64,000 bases of DNA from Larsenimonas rhizosphaerae (GTDB lineage: Bacteria > Pseudomonadota > Gammaproteobacteria > Pseudomonadales > Halomonadaceae). The translations under genes and the position numbers were made by a program. The notes under the pieces were generated by a model. The model saw nothing but the letters and a program-made list of their open reading frames with translations. It searched no databases and was not told the origin of the DNA. Below are positions 53,626 through 62,462 of the stretch, piece after piece (the stretch's first letter is position 1; each line of letters opens with the position of its first letter). The stretch covers positions 2,115,513 to 2,179,512 of the forward strand of contig NZ_JAMLJK010000001.1 of the NCBI RefSeq assembly GCF_023700005.1. Direction: 5' to 3'.

Positions 53626-54103
53626 TGTTTCTGCGACGCTTTCCGGCCAGCTGGTGCCGGAGAGCATCCATGCCTTCCGCCAGCTGATCAAACTCGGGAA
53701 GATCCAGCCGCTCCTGCCACCACAGGGTCAGCGTTGCGGTACCGGATGTCAGCGCCAGAGCATCTTCCGGCAGTGACTCAATCAAGGCATGTACGGCCTG
53801 CTGATCATCAGCGTCCATCCCCTTTTCCATCTCACAGGTCTGCGTTTCTCGCGTCCACCGGATCTCTGGTCCTGCAGATGCCTTGGGATAATGCAGCCGA
53901 TACGCCAGCAGATCTCCATGTTCCGGTCGCGCCACACCGGGCGGATTGACCTCGACTCGAAACCCCAGTTCACGCGCCCGCGTTCGGAGGGCCACGATCC
54001 GCCGCTGCCGAAGGGAGGGTCTCAAACTGATGACCGGGGCCAGGGCGACAAAAACGAGTCCAGCTATGATCCAGAAAACGGTCATGCGAAAGGGATACTC
54101 CAT
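53615..54103 (-). CDS. Single-pass membrane protein, function unknown
   Basis: From ATG 54103 this encodes 162 residues: one membrane helix (about 8-27, MTVFWIIAGLVFVALAPVIS) followed by a cytoplasmic-type soluble domain. RPSLRQRRIVALRTRARELGF after the helix resembles small pseudomonad proteins of unknown function that are sometimes labelled YajC-like, but there is no real YajC similarity that I can support. The start is uncertain: ATG 54085 (inside the helix) and longer forms up to 54244 are open, and the longest overlap the usp gene start. Confidence 0.6.
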   Translation of the reverse strand: MEYPFRMTVFWIIAGLVFVALAPVISLRPSLRQRRIVALRTRARELGFRVEVNPPGVARPEHGDLLAYRLHYPKASAGPEIRWTRETQTCEMEKGMDADDQQAVHALIESLPEDALALTSGTATLTLWWQERLDLPEFDQLAEGMDALRHQLAGKRRRNIRE

Positions 54104-54223
54104 CCATTGAAATATGTATGTGCCAATATATCGCGGGTTGTCCTGCGAGTATGAATTGTGTCGTCTGCCGCCACCCTCTAAAGTAAGAGACATCACAGAC
54201 TCTCGGCCAGAAGGAATATTCCC

Positions 54224-54679
54224 ATGAGCAACGCCTACCAGCACATTCTTGTTGCCGTTGATCTCACCAAGGACTCACACCTGGTACTAAAGCGTGCCCT
54301 GCCCATTGCCGAGCGTAATGGGGCCAGAATATCCATCATTCATACCCTTGAGCCCCTCGGCTTTGCCTATGGCGGGGATATACCGATGGATTTAAGCAGT
54401 ATTCAGGACCAGCTGGACACCCATGCCCGAGAGCGACTGGCTGACATAGCCACGCCGCATGGCATCAAGCCTGAAGATCAGCATGTTGTGGTAGGAATGC
54501 CAGACTCGGAGATTCAGCGGTTTGCGAAGGACAGGGCCGTGGATCTGATTGTAGTCGGCTCCCACGGTAGACACGGTTTTGCCCTGCTGCTGGGCTCCAC
54601 CTCCACCGGCGTGTTGCATGGTGCAGAGTGCGATGTCCTTGCCGTACGTGTAGGCCACATTGATGATACCGATGAATAA
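54224..54679 (+). CDS. Universal stress protein (UspA family)
   Basis: This is a 151-residue cytoplasmic UspA-fold protein. The start YQHILVAVDLTKDSHLVLKRA is typical. The ATP-binding motif G-x2-G-x9-G-S/T is present as GSHGRHGFALLLGSTS, so it is probably of the nucleotide-binding class. AAGGAA precedes the ATG. It is a single gene ended by a strong hairpin. UspA proteins accumulate on growth arrest and stress; the exact role is not predictable. Confidence 0.92.
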   Translation: MSNAYQHILVAVDLTKDSHLVLKRALPIAERNGARISIIHTLEPLGFAYGGDIPMDLSSIQDQLDTHARERLADIATPHGIKPEDQHVVVGMPDSEIQRFAKDRAVDLIVVGSHGRHGFALLLGSTSTGVLHGAECDVLAVRVGHIDDTDE

Positions 54680-54688
54680 ATAGCCAGG

Positions 54689-54726
54689 ACACCGCTTCGG
54701 CCCCTTACTGAAGGCCGAAGCGGTGT
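54689..54726. terminator. Long hairpin between converging usp and uup
   Basis: A perfect 14-bp stem (ACACCGCTTCGGCC, 54689-54702, with GGCCGAAGCGGTGT, 54713-54726) has a 10-base loop. T-runs are short, but the stem strength and position between two converging genes support termination in both directions. Confidence 0.65.
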
Positions 54727-54741
54727 TACTGGTCTTTATCC

Positions 54742-56652
54742 TTACCCTTCCTGTAACGCCTCAAGCTCCATCCATCGCTCCATGGCAACGTCCAGCGCCG
54801 ACTGAGTATCGCTCAACTGACCCAGTGTGGCCGTCACGGTACTGCTGTCCTGGTTATAAAATTCAGGAGATGAAATGGTCTCTTCAAGGGTTGCGATCCG
54901 TGTTTCCAGCACCTCGATATGTCCAGGCAGCTCATCAAGCTCGCGCTGCAGCTTGTAGGACAGCTTTCTGGATTTGGCAGGTGCAGCGCTCTTCTCTACC
55001 TTTGACGTTTTAGGCTGTTCGGTAGGCGCTCGCGTCGGTTCGGCACCCTTGTCCCATGGCGCAGGTGGCAAGCTGCCCCCCTGCCGGACCCAGTCCTTGT
55101 AACCACCGACATATTCATTGACCTGTCCTTCGCCCTCAAAGGCAATGACACTGGTAACCACGTTGTCCAGAAAGTCACGATCGTGACTGACCAGCAGCAG
55201 CGTACCTTCAAAATTCAGGAGCAGCTCTTCAAGAAGCTCCAGGGTTTCAACGTCCAGATCGTTGGTCGGCTCATCCATCACCAGCACGTTGGCCGGCTGA
55301 GTAAAAAGCTTGGCCAGAAGCAGACGGTTGGACTCGCCACCTGACAGGGCACGGATTGGCTGACGTGCGCGTTCCGGCGTAAACAGGAAATCCTGAAGGT
55401 AACTGATGACATGACGATCCTTGCCTCCGACCGTTACAAAGTCACGCCCTTGGGCGACGTTATCGTAGACCGTCTTGTCCATTTCCAGCCCGGCTCGCAG
55501 CTGATCGAAATAGGCGACCTGCAGATTGGTGCCGCTGATGACCTTGCCTTCCGAGGGGGTCAGCTCTCCCAGCATTATCTTGAGCAGGGTCGTCTTGCCG
55601 GCGCCATTACGGCCAATAAAGCCGATGCGATCCCCCCGCTGTACTTCCAGGCTCACATGCCGAAGCACTGCCTCACCATTGAAGGTCTGGGTTACATTAT
55701 CAAGCTCGACCACACGTTTGCCGCTGCGATCGGCGCTATCCACGTTGATGCGCGCCTGGCCTACACGATGACGACGATCTGCATGCTGGGAACGCATGGA
55801 CTCAAGCGCCCTTACGCGGCCTTCATTGCGGGTTCTGCGAGCCTTGACACCCTGGCGAATCCACTTTTCTTCCTGAGCGAGCTTTTTATCAAACTCACGA
55901 CGCTCACGCTCTTCAGACTCAAGTTCCTGCCCCTTGAGTTCCTGATAGCGGTCGTAATTACCGGGGTAACGCCCCAGTCTGCCACGGTCAAGCTCGAGGA
56001 TATTCGTCGCAAGGCGCTTCAGAAAGGCCCGGTCGTGGGTAATAAACAGCACAGCACCGCTGAATTGAAGAAGCTGTTCTTCAAGCCAGATAATCGTATC
56101 CAGATCAAGGTGGTTGGTCGGCTCATCGAGCAGCAGTACATCCGGGTTGGTAACCAGAGCACGCGCCAGCGCTACCCGTCGCCGCCACCCACCGGACAGC
56201 CTGTCCATCAACTCGTCGGCAGGCAGCCCCAGTCGAGTCAGCACCGTATCGATGCGCTGGTGATAGGACCAGCCATCCTGCGCCTCAAGCGCAGACTGCA
56301 GATCGGCCAGTCGATTCATGTCAGGCGCGTCCGAGGCAACCAAAGCATCATACTCGCTTAAAAGACGCCCGACCTCAGGCAACCCATCGGCCACCACATC
56401 ATAGATTCGCCGCCCTTCGGCTTCGGGCAGCTGCTGAGCCAGTGAGCCGATATTCAATCCCGGTGCGCGCCATACGGTTCCACCATCCGGATCAGCCTCA
56501 CCGGATACCAGCGACAGCAACGTCGACTTGCCGGCCCCATTACGCCCTACCAGCGCCAGTCGCTCTCCGCGCTCCAGGCTGAGTTCGGCACCATCAAGCA
56601 GCACATGGTGGCCGTAGGCCAGTTGAACTTGTTCAAGTCGCAGCAACGTCAT
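54742..56652 (-). CDS. uup: ABC-F family ATPase Uup
   Basis: Uup is a soluble ABC-F protein that acts on ribosomes and influences transposon excision and branched DNA; it is not a transporter. It has 636 residues (E. coli, 635). Two ATPase domains carry Walker A motifs GRNGAGKST (about 36 and 344) and signatures LSGGWRRRVALARAL and LSGGESNRLLLAKLF. The inter-domain linker has the charged arm (EERERREFDKKLAQEEKW), and the C-terminal Uup coiled coil follows LSYKLQRELDELPGHIE. AGGAGG precedes the ATG. Confidence 0.94.
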   Translation of the reverse strand: MTLLRLEQVQLAYGHHVLLDGAELSLERGERLALVGRNGAGKSTLLSLVSGEADPDGGTVWRAPGLNIGSLAQQLPEAEGRRIYDVVADGLPEVGRLLSEYDALVASDAPDMNRLADLQSALEAQDGWSYHQRIDTVLTRLGLPADELMDRLSGGWRRRVALARALVTNPDVLLLDEPTNHLDLDTIIWLEEQLLQFSGAVLFITHDRAFLKRLATNILELDRGRLGRYPGNYDRYQELKGQELESEERERREFDKKLAQEEKWIRQGVKARRTRNEGRVRALESMRSQHADRRHRVGQARINVDSADRSGKRVVELDNVTQTFNGEAVLRHVSLEVQRGDRIGFIGRNGAGKTTLLKIMLGELTPSEGKVISGTNLQVAYFDQLRAGLEMDKTVYDNVAQGRDFVTVGGKDRHVISYLQDFLFTPERARQPIRALSGGESNRLLLAKLFTQPANVLVMDEPTNDLDVETLELLEELLLNFEGTLLLVSHDRDFLDNVVTSVIAFEGEGQVNEYVGGYKDWVRQGGSLPPAPWDKGAEPTRAPTEQPKTSKVEKSAAPAKSRKLSYKLQRELDELPGHIEVLETRIATLEETISSPEFYNQDSSTVTATLGQLSDTQSALDVAMERWMELEALQEG

Positions 56653-56759
56653 GCGTCGCCTCCTGCAGAAAATGTCGGTCGCCTAGTGTAACGCATAGCC
56701 TGCCCTTTTCGCGGCCGGTACAATGCAAATCATTACTTTGACATCCCACAGGATACTCC

Positions 56760-57593
56760 ATGCTGCCAGAGGCACTTTCCTTTACCGCCGACGCGCCCCT
56801 TGTTGATACAGGCGCCAACTTGACGCACGAAAGCTTCCGCGCGGATATTGATGATGTGCTGGGGCGTGCCCATGCAGCTGGCGTAACCACTCTGGTACTG
56901 ACCGGCACCGACCAGCAGGGCATCGAAGATGCGCTGGCCTTGTGTGAACGGGAAACACCGGTAGCGCTGTATGCCACGGCAGGCCTTCACCCCCACCACG
57001 CCGCCGACTGGACGCCGGAGCTTGCCAGGTTCATCGAACAGGCCGCCTCGCACTCGTCAGTAGTGGCCATCGGTGAATGTGGCCTTGATTATCATCGGGA
57101 CTATTCCTCGCGTACTGATCAGCGACGTGCGCTCGAAGCACAGCTTGAGCTGGCCGCCCGCACCGGAAAACCCCTTTTTCTGCACGAGCGCGATGCCGGC
57201 GCCGATATGGCCGACATTCTCAAGCAGTGGCGGGACGACCTCACTCAGGCCGTGGTGCACTGCTTTACCGGCGAGCGCGAGACGCTGCACCGCTATCTCG
57301 ATCTTGATTTGCACATAGGTCAGACAGGCTGGATCTGCGATGAACGACGAGGTCACCATCTACGCTCGCTCGTGGCGGATATCCCGGCCAACCGCTTGAT
57401 GATTGAAACGGACTGTCCCTATCTCCTGCCACGCAACCTGCCGGCAAAACTCAAGGGGCGCCGTCATGAACCCGCATTGCTTCCCTGGATTGCCCGCGAG
57501 CTCGCCTACTGGCGCGGTGTAAGTGAGCAGACGCTCAGCGAGCAGACCACTGCAACCGCACGTGCCTTTTTTACCTTACCCCTTACAGACTGA
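56760..57593 (+). CDS. tatD: TatD family deoxyribonuclease
   Basis: TatD is a metal-dependent 3'-5' exonuclease on DNA and RNA, linked to repair of oxidised DNA. It has 277 residues. VDTGANLTHESF in place of a DxHxH-type first motif identifies TatD rather than YcfH or YjjV. Metal and catalytic motifs GECGLDYHRDYS, FLHERDA, HCFTGERE and METDCPYLLPR-type (IETDCPYLLPR) are present. AGGA precedes the ATG. The next gene follows after 13 bases. Confidence 0.92.
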   Translation: MLPEALSFTADAPLVDTGANLTHESFRADIDDVLGRAHAAGVTTLVLTGTDQQGIEDALALCERETPVALYATAGLHPHHAADWTPELARFIEQAASHSSVVAIGECGLDYHRDYSSRTDQRRALEAQLELAARTGKPLFLHERDAGADMADILKQWRDDLTQAVVHCFTGERETLHRYLDLDLHIGQTGWICDERRGHHLRSLVADIPANRLMIETDCPYLLPRNLPAKLKGRRHEPALLPWIARELAYWRGVSEQTLSEQTTATARAFFTLPLTD

Positions 57594-57606
57594 CGCAGGG
57601 AGCATC

Positions 57607-58089
57607 ATGGATTCCATCCCCGGTTTTATTGCCATTGAAGTAGGCGACGCGGACCTGCCCGTTGCCATCGCATGGACGCTGCCGGACGGTCAGCTGAAAC
57701 ACACGCTGGTACAGCCCGGCCCTGACTGGCTGGAAAACGAACAGGCGTCGCTGGGCGACTACAGCGAGGACGAGCTTGAAATGATGGGCGTCAGCCCCAT
57801 CGATATACTTCGCGAACTTGAAGCGGATCATTTCAATGGCACGCTTTACAGCAATGGCCTGGTTGATGATGAACGAGCGCTGGCCTGGATGTTCAACGAA
57901 TATGGCATTGAACCGTTCATTGATCTGGCTCCGGCTGAAAGCCTGTATGAAGGGCTATCTCATGGCGAGTGGCATCGCCAGCGCAGCGATTTGTTCAATG
58001 AGCTTGGCCTTGAGCCCTTCAAGCCGGAGGATGAGCTTCAGGTCATGCTGACACTTCATGTGCGGGAAATGGGTTATCCCGATCAATAG
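57607..58089 (+). CDS. Hypothetical protein with degenerate DEDD-exonuclease look
   Basis: This 160-residue acidic protein starts at ATG 57607 after AGGGAG, 13 bases after tatD. The run FIAIEVGDADLPVAIAWT, then PDGQLKHTLVQPGPDWL, MGVSPIDILRE and TLYSNGLVDDERALAWMF follows the order of a DnaQ-like (DEDD) exonuclease. However, the first-motif Asp is Ala9 (only Glu11 remains) and the second-motif Asp position is Asn83. I infer an RNase-H-like fold that has lost catalysis; no function can be named. Its last 47 bases overlap the end of epmC on the other strand. Confidence 0.7.
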   Translation: MDSIPGFIAIEVGDADLPVAIAWTLPDGQLKHTLVQPGPDWLENEQASLGDYSEDELEMMGVSPIDILRELEADHFNGTLYSNGLVDDERALAWMFNEYGIEPFIDLAPAESLYEGLSHGEWHRQRSDLFNELGLEPFKPEDELQVMLTLHVREMGYPDQ

Positions 58090-58648
58090 GCAGGGTTTGA
58101 TCGTCAAGGCACCTTCGCCCTGATTCGATAGCCTCCTCACATGAGCTGCCCTGCTGGTAATATGCCTGCAGGGTGCAGCGAAAGGCACGTGCACGATTGT
58201 TCAGCCCGTTCTCGAGCAGGGCATCAGCACGGGCACGCACTCGTGCAGCAAAGGCATGTCGATCCACCTCAATGTCAGCGTTGAGGTTATCAACGCTGAC
58301 ATTGAACTCGAGGTCACAGGCCGCATAGAACAGTGATTCAATGGCCTGTGGCTGCACTTCCACGGCTTCAAAGGCAGCCTGCTCGTGTTCATTCCGACCG
58401 TCCGGCAGATACCAGTAACCGTAATCTTCCAATAAGCGGCGCGCCGTTCCGGCGACGCACCAGTGGCTTATTTCATGCAGTCCGCTGGTGAAATAGTCAT
58501 GGGCAAATATAATGCGGTGATACGGCGTGTCTGTACTCGCGGGCAAGTAAAGAGGCTCATCCTTACCGCGGATCAGACGGGTCGAGTACGCAGGCTCGAA
58601 TACGCCATTGAACAGGGCGATCAAGTCATCGGTACGGTGTAACATCAT
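58043..58648 (-). CDS. epmC: Elongation factor P hydroxylase EpmC
   Basis: EpmC (YfcM) hydroxylates the beta-lysyl-lysine on elongation factor P after EpmA and EpmB have acted. It has 201 residues (E. coli, 182). The family blocks PYHRIIFAHDYFTSGLHEISHWC (quoted core FTSGLHEISHWC, with metal-ligand-type His and Glu), YGYWYLPDGRNEHEQ and VQPQAIESLFY are clear. The extra length is at the C-terminus, where it overlaps the preceding hypothetical gene tail to tail by 47 bases. No epmA or epmB is in the window. Confidence 0.9.
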   Translation of the reverse strand: MMLHRTDDLIALFNGVFEPAYSTRLIRGKDEPLYLPASTDTPYHRIIFAHDYFTSGLHEISHWCVAGTARRLLEDYGYWYLPDGRNEHEQAAFEAVEVQPQAIESLFYAACDLEFNVSVDNLNADIEVDRHAFAARVRARADALLENGLNNRARAFRCTLQAYYQQGSSCEEAIESGRRCLDDQTLPIDRDNPFPAHEVSA

Positions 58649-58732
58649 TTATCTCTCGTACAGGCGCCAAGGCTGAGTAGCCATGGCATATAGTGTGCGG
58701 TTTTTCCCTTGTCTTTCAAATAATCCTTGCTC

Positions 58733-60148
58733 ATGACATCCCTATTGCAGCGCAGTTTAACCGAAGCACGCCCCCTGATTCGGCTTACGCTTCCCATTTT
58801 CGGAGCTCAACTGGCTCAGGCCGGGATGGGGACAGTCGACGTCATGATGGCCGGCAACGCCAGCGCGACCGATCTGGCTGCAGTCTCGGTGGGTACAAGC
58901 CTCTGGATCCCGCTGATCCTGTTTATTACCGGAACCCTGATGGGTCTGACTCCCATCGTGGCACACTGCATGGGAGCGCATCGAGCAGAAGACGTTTCCA
59001 CCTACAAGCGTCAGGCCCTGTGGGCGGCCATTTTCATGGGACTGATAGCCATGGCCGCGCTGCAGCTTGCTCCGCCCTGGCTTTTTGCTGTCATGAATGT
59101 GCCAGATACCGTGGCAATGCTATCAACACAGTATCTGACTGCACTGTCCTTTGGCCTGCCCGCCGTTGCACTCTATCAGGCCCTGCGCGCCTACTCGGAT
59201 GGCCTGAATCATTCCAGGCCATCACTGATGTTCAGTCTGCTGGGCCTTGTCGTCAACATACCTGCCAACGGCATTCTGATCTTTGGCGGCAACGGCCTGC
59301 AAGCGCTATTCGGCAATGCCATACCTGAAAGCCTCGCGGCATTACCTGCACTGGGAGCCTACGGCTGCGGCATTGCCACGGCCATATCCATGTGGGTCAT
59401 GTGTCTGGGAATGTATCTCTACACACGTCATGCGCGTGCTTATCGCCATGTGCGATCAGGCCGGGGCATGACTGCGCCTCATTACACACAAATGATGGAG
59501 TTGCTGCGTATCGGCTTCCCCATTGGCGTCGCCATTTTTACTGAAACCACTCTGTTCACACTCATCGCGCTATTAATCGCCGGGCTGGGTGAGGTGGTGG
59601 TCTCCGCTCATCAGATTGCCCTTAATTTTACGTCGTTGATGTTCATGCTTCCCATGTCCATTGGAATGGCCCTTACAGTGCGCGTCAGCCATGCACTCGG
59701 TCAGAACCAGCCTTGTCGTGCACGCTTTGTGGCCTGGAACGGTATTGTACTGTCCTTGATGGCGGCACTGATAAACAACCTGATACTGTGGCAGGGAAGT
59801 CATGTTATTCCCTCACTTTATACTGGTAATACAGAGGTCCAGGCACTGGCATCGCAACTGATACTGGTTGCCATCATCTACCAGGTATCTGATGTACTGC
59901 AGGTCAGCATGGCTGGGGCTCTTAGAGGCTATAAGGACACCAGAATCATCATGATATTCACCCTGCTGGCGTACTGGGTTATCGGGCTGGGCAGCGGTCT
60001 ACTGCTGGGACGTAGCGCGGGCTGGGGCGTTTTCGGGTACTGGAGTGGCCTGATTCTGGGCTTGTCCGCTGCGGCCCTGCTACTCGGCATACGACTGCAC
60101 AGGCAATCGCGACTAATGATTCGTGCTCAACCATTGAATAACCACTGA
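58733..60148 (+). CDS. norM: MATE-family multidrug exporter (NorM type)
   Basis: This is a cation-coupled drug/toxin antiporter of the inner membrane. From ATG 58733 it has 471 residues (a TTG two codons earlier is possible) and twelve predicted helices in two homologous halves. LTLPIFGAQLAQAGMGTVDVMMAG (core LPIFGAQLAQAGMGTVDVMM) and the paired repeat GFPIGVAIFTETTLFTLIALL are NorM-like, with YQALRAYSDGLNHSRPSL after helix 4. It is divergent from epmC by 84 bases. Confidence 0.9.
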   Translation: MTSLLQRSLTEARPLIRLTLPIFGAQLAQAGMGTVDVMMAGNASATDLAAVSVGTSLWIPLILFITGTLMGLTPIVAHCMGAHRAEDVSTYKRQALWAAIFMGLIAMAALQLAPPWLFAVMNVPDTVAMLSTQYLTALSFGLPAVALYQALRAYSDGLNHSRPSLMFSLLGLVVNIPANGILIFGGNGLQALFGNAIPESLAALPALGAYGCGIATAISMWVMCLGMYLYTRHARAYRHVRSGRGMTAPHYTQMMELLRIGFPIGVAIFTETTLFTLIALLIAGLGEVVVSAHQIALNFTSLMFMLPMSIGMALTVRVSHALGQNQPCRARFVAWNGIVLSLMAALINNLILWQGSHVIPSLYTGNTEVQALASQLILVAIIYQVSDVLQVSMAGALRGYKDTRIIMIFTLLAYWVIGLGSGLLLGRSAGWGVFGYWSGLILGLSAAALLLGIRLHRQSRLMIRAQPLNNH

Positions 60149-60310
60149 TTCAGCCGATTATTTCATCGATACACCATCATCCTGAACTGTTGTGATCATA
60201 AGGGCTTAACCTTTCCAAACGAGTTGTGCTACTAATGAGACAGGACGCTCTTTTCAGGATGGCATCTGCAGGCTCTACCCTGCATATAACAAGTCGGTGA
60301 AGGAGGCTTT

Positions 60311-61006
60311 ATGGGCGCATGCATACAACAGCAGCCTGCCAAGGTGGTCGACCTCAACGAAATGCGAGAGCGTCACCAGGCTCAGCAACGTATAGTACGA
60401 TTGGCTCCGGAACTCGATGGTTTGGAAATGATTTACGAGGTCGCTTCCGACCCGGACTCGCTCTATGCCATGCCTGTTCTGGGCTGGGCACTGAAATCCA
60501 ATGGTGAAGTCATGGGCGTGGTTCCCTGGCTTGAATCACTTGTAGGCTGTCACAGCCTGGATGATCCCGACTATGGCCGCTTTATCGGCTACCGCGATCC
60601 CGAGATTGATGATGTCTTTGATGTTCCGCCTGAACACAAGCGATTCGAACTCGAGCATGCAGCGGCCTACTTCGATTATGAGCCGTCCCCGGAAAAAACC
60701 CTGCTTCAGCACCTGCCGGATACACATGGCACGTATGCCCTGTGTATTGATGAAGAAGATGCTCCGTGGCAGCTCAAGCAGATACATGGCTGGCAACTGT
60801 ATAGCGACGGCAGTATCGAAGCACTACTGGTTGATGAAGACGCTGTTTGCCAGACTCCCATCCTCGCCGGTGACGATTGCCTTTATCCGGGCAGAAGTCG
60901 ACACCGTCTGGTGTACTTCTTTCAGCGTGCCATCGCCAATCGCATCAAGGAGCAGGATCCGGATACGCTCAATGCCCTAGCCTTGATGGTAGACTCCGAA
61001 GCCTAA
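60311..61006 (+). CDS. Unrecognised 231-residue cytoplasmic protein
   Basis: I do not recognise this gene. The product is acidic, without signal peptide or membrane segments, and begins MGACIQQQPAKVVDLNEMRE. It contains two similar blocks: GWALKSNGEVMGVVPWLESL with a following acidic segment, and HGWQLYSDGSIEALLVDEDA, each a Gly-Trp-x-Leu-x-Ser-(N/D)-Gly strand-turn-strand. AGGAGG precedes the ATG. It is a single gene flanked by a 162-base gap and a strong hairpin, and TATAAC at 60285-60290 may be its -10 box. Confidence 0.7.
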   Translation: MGACIQQQPAKVVDLNEMRERHQAQQRIVRLAPELDGLEMIYEVASDPDSLYAMPVLGWALKSNGEVMGVVPWLESLVGCHSLDDPDYGRFIGYRDPEIDDVFDVPPEHKRFELEHAAAYFDYEPSPEKTLLQHLPDTHGTYALCIDEEDAPWQLKQIHGWQLYSDGSIEALLVDEDAVCQTPILAGDDCLYPGRSRHRLVYFFQRAIANRIKEQDPDTLNALALMVDSEA

Positions 61007-61021
61007 GGGTGAAACCATGAG

Positions 61022-61057
61022 TGATACAGGAGCGTCCTTCGGAATGCTCTTGTATCA
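61022..61057 (+). terminator. Hairpin after the 60311 gene
   Basis: A 12-bp stem with one G-T pair (TGATACAGGAGC, 61022-61033, with GCTCTTGTATCA, 61046-61057) carries an inner stem closed by a C(TTCG)G tetraloop. A classical T-run is missing, but the structure is strong. Confidence 0.6.
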
Positions 61058-61217
61058 ATGAATGAAAAACCCTTTGTATAGTTAGCATTGATCATCTTTT
61101 CTTTATGACCATTACACCAAAAAGCATGAAGTGATAACTTTTTCACAAAAAGCCTGCCACGAATGGATTAACCTGAGACAATATATATACGACTAAAGAC
61201 AATCCAATCGGTTATCC

Positions 61218-62462
61218 ATGAAAAAAGCTTTGCTGATCGGTAATCACTCCTGCTCCAACCGGGGTGATGCAGCCATTCTTCGTGGCCTTATCGAAGCCAT
61301 CGATACCACATCCATTTCCATTGATATTGCATCACGCGATCCCGCAACGGGAGAGATCGTTCTGGAAGAAACCGGTTTACCGGTTATTCAGGATGTATTT
61401 GAGCAGGCGCGTCACAAGCTTATGCAGGGCTCGTTTTATACACGCAAGGTCATGTCTCGCTACCTTAACGGCATCATGTACGCTTCAAGCAAGTATAACT
61501 GGAGCGTAGAAAAAACACGCAAACTACTGCCCAGGGCCTATAACGAAGCAATCGATACACTAGCTGCCTATGATTATATTATTCAGGTAGGCGGCTCCTT
61601 TATCGTTGATGCCTACGGCTTTACGCAACTGGATATCATTTTTGGCGCCAAAATGGCCGGTCGAAAGGTTTATCTGATCGGGCATAGCGTTGGCCCCTTT
61701 GAACATAAGCAGTTTCGCGAGTTGTGCCAGAATCTGCTGCCCTACCCTGAGACCATTGTCCTGAGAGAGCATGTCAGTGAAGACATACTCAAGAAGGCTG
61801 GAATATACCTCGATAACCTCGGCTACGGTGCGGATACGGCATGGCTGATGCCCGAGTCCCAGCATGTTGACCTGACAGTCATCAATCCTGACAACAAGCC
61901 CATGGTAGGCATCACGGCCAGAAGACTGGCGCCGTTTGATAGTGTGCTGGGTGTAAGCCAGGAAGCCTATGAACAGCAGATGGCATCAACCTGCGACACT
62001 CTGGTCGAGAAGGGGCACATGATTATCGGGGTGTCCACCTGCACGGGGCTGAATGGGTACCATCGAGATGATCGCCTGACGCTTCACAGTATTAAAAAGC
62101 GTATGCGCCATCCGGAAGGCCTCCATATCATTTTTGATGAGTTAAGTGATCTTCAGATCGGTGGAGTGTTATCACAATGCCGTTTTACCATTGCTACAAG
62201 GTTGCACAGCGGTATTATTTCCATGCGCTATGGCACACCGGCACTGGTAATTGCTTATGAGCACAAAAGTGAGGGAATCCTGACAGACATGGCACTGAAC
62301 GCATTTTCACTATCGATGCAGGAGTTTGTCGAGGGTGAAACACTTTCAAGACTTGAAACACTCGAAGCAGATTACGACCAGTTCTGCCAGTTGATCGGCC
62401 AGCGTGTAGAAGAGCACGCCGATATGGCCCGACAGCATATCCGGGCCATCTTCAGCGAATAA
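61218..62462 (+). CDS. Polysaccharide pyruvyl transferase family protein (WcaK-like)
   Basis: This protein of 414 residues belongs to the WcaK/CsaB polysaccharide pyruvyl transferase family, which adds pyruvate ketals to exopolysaccharide or cell-wall sugars. Family features are the start LLIGNHSCSNRGDAAILRGL (NxGDxA-type loop), IQVGGSFIVDAYG, YLIGHSVGPFEH, IVLREHVSEDIL and the C-terminal CRFTIATRLHSGIISMRYGTP with the conserved Arg-x-His. The 211-base upstream gap is noticeably AT-rich. No other polysaccharide gene is nearby, so it is an orphan with unknown acceptor. Its stop directly abuts the tusA stop. Confidence 0.82.
   Translation: MKKALLIGNHSCSNRGDAAILRGLIEAIDTTSISIDIASRDPATGEIVLEETGLPVIQDVFEQARHKLMQGSFYTRKVMSRYLNGIMYASSKYNWSVEKTRKLLPRAYNEAIDTLAAYDYIIQVGGSFIVDAYGFTQLDIIFGAKMAGRKVYLIGHSVGPFEHKQFRELCQNLLPYPETIVLREHVSEDILKKAGIYLDNLGYGADTAWLMPESQHVDLTVINPDNKPMVGITARRLAPFDSVLGVSQEAYEQQMASTCDTLVEKGHMIIGVSTCTGLNGYHRDDRLTLHSIKKRMRHPEGLHIIFDELSDLQIGGVLSQCRFTIATRLHSGIISMRYGTPALVIAYEHKSEGILTDMALNAFSLSMQEFVEGETLSRLETLEADYDQFCQLIGQRVEEHADMARQHIRAIFSE

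Noticed and set aside
55411..56361. Open frame of 316 residues opposite uup
   Set aside because: It overlaps both ATPase domains of uup in antisense and resembles no protein family.
57607..58089. Calling the protein after tatD an active exonuclease
   Set aside because: Two expected acidic residues are replaced (Ala9, Asn83), so only a fold-level resemblance is claimed.
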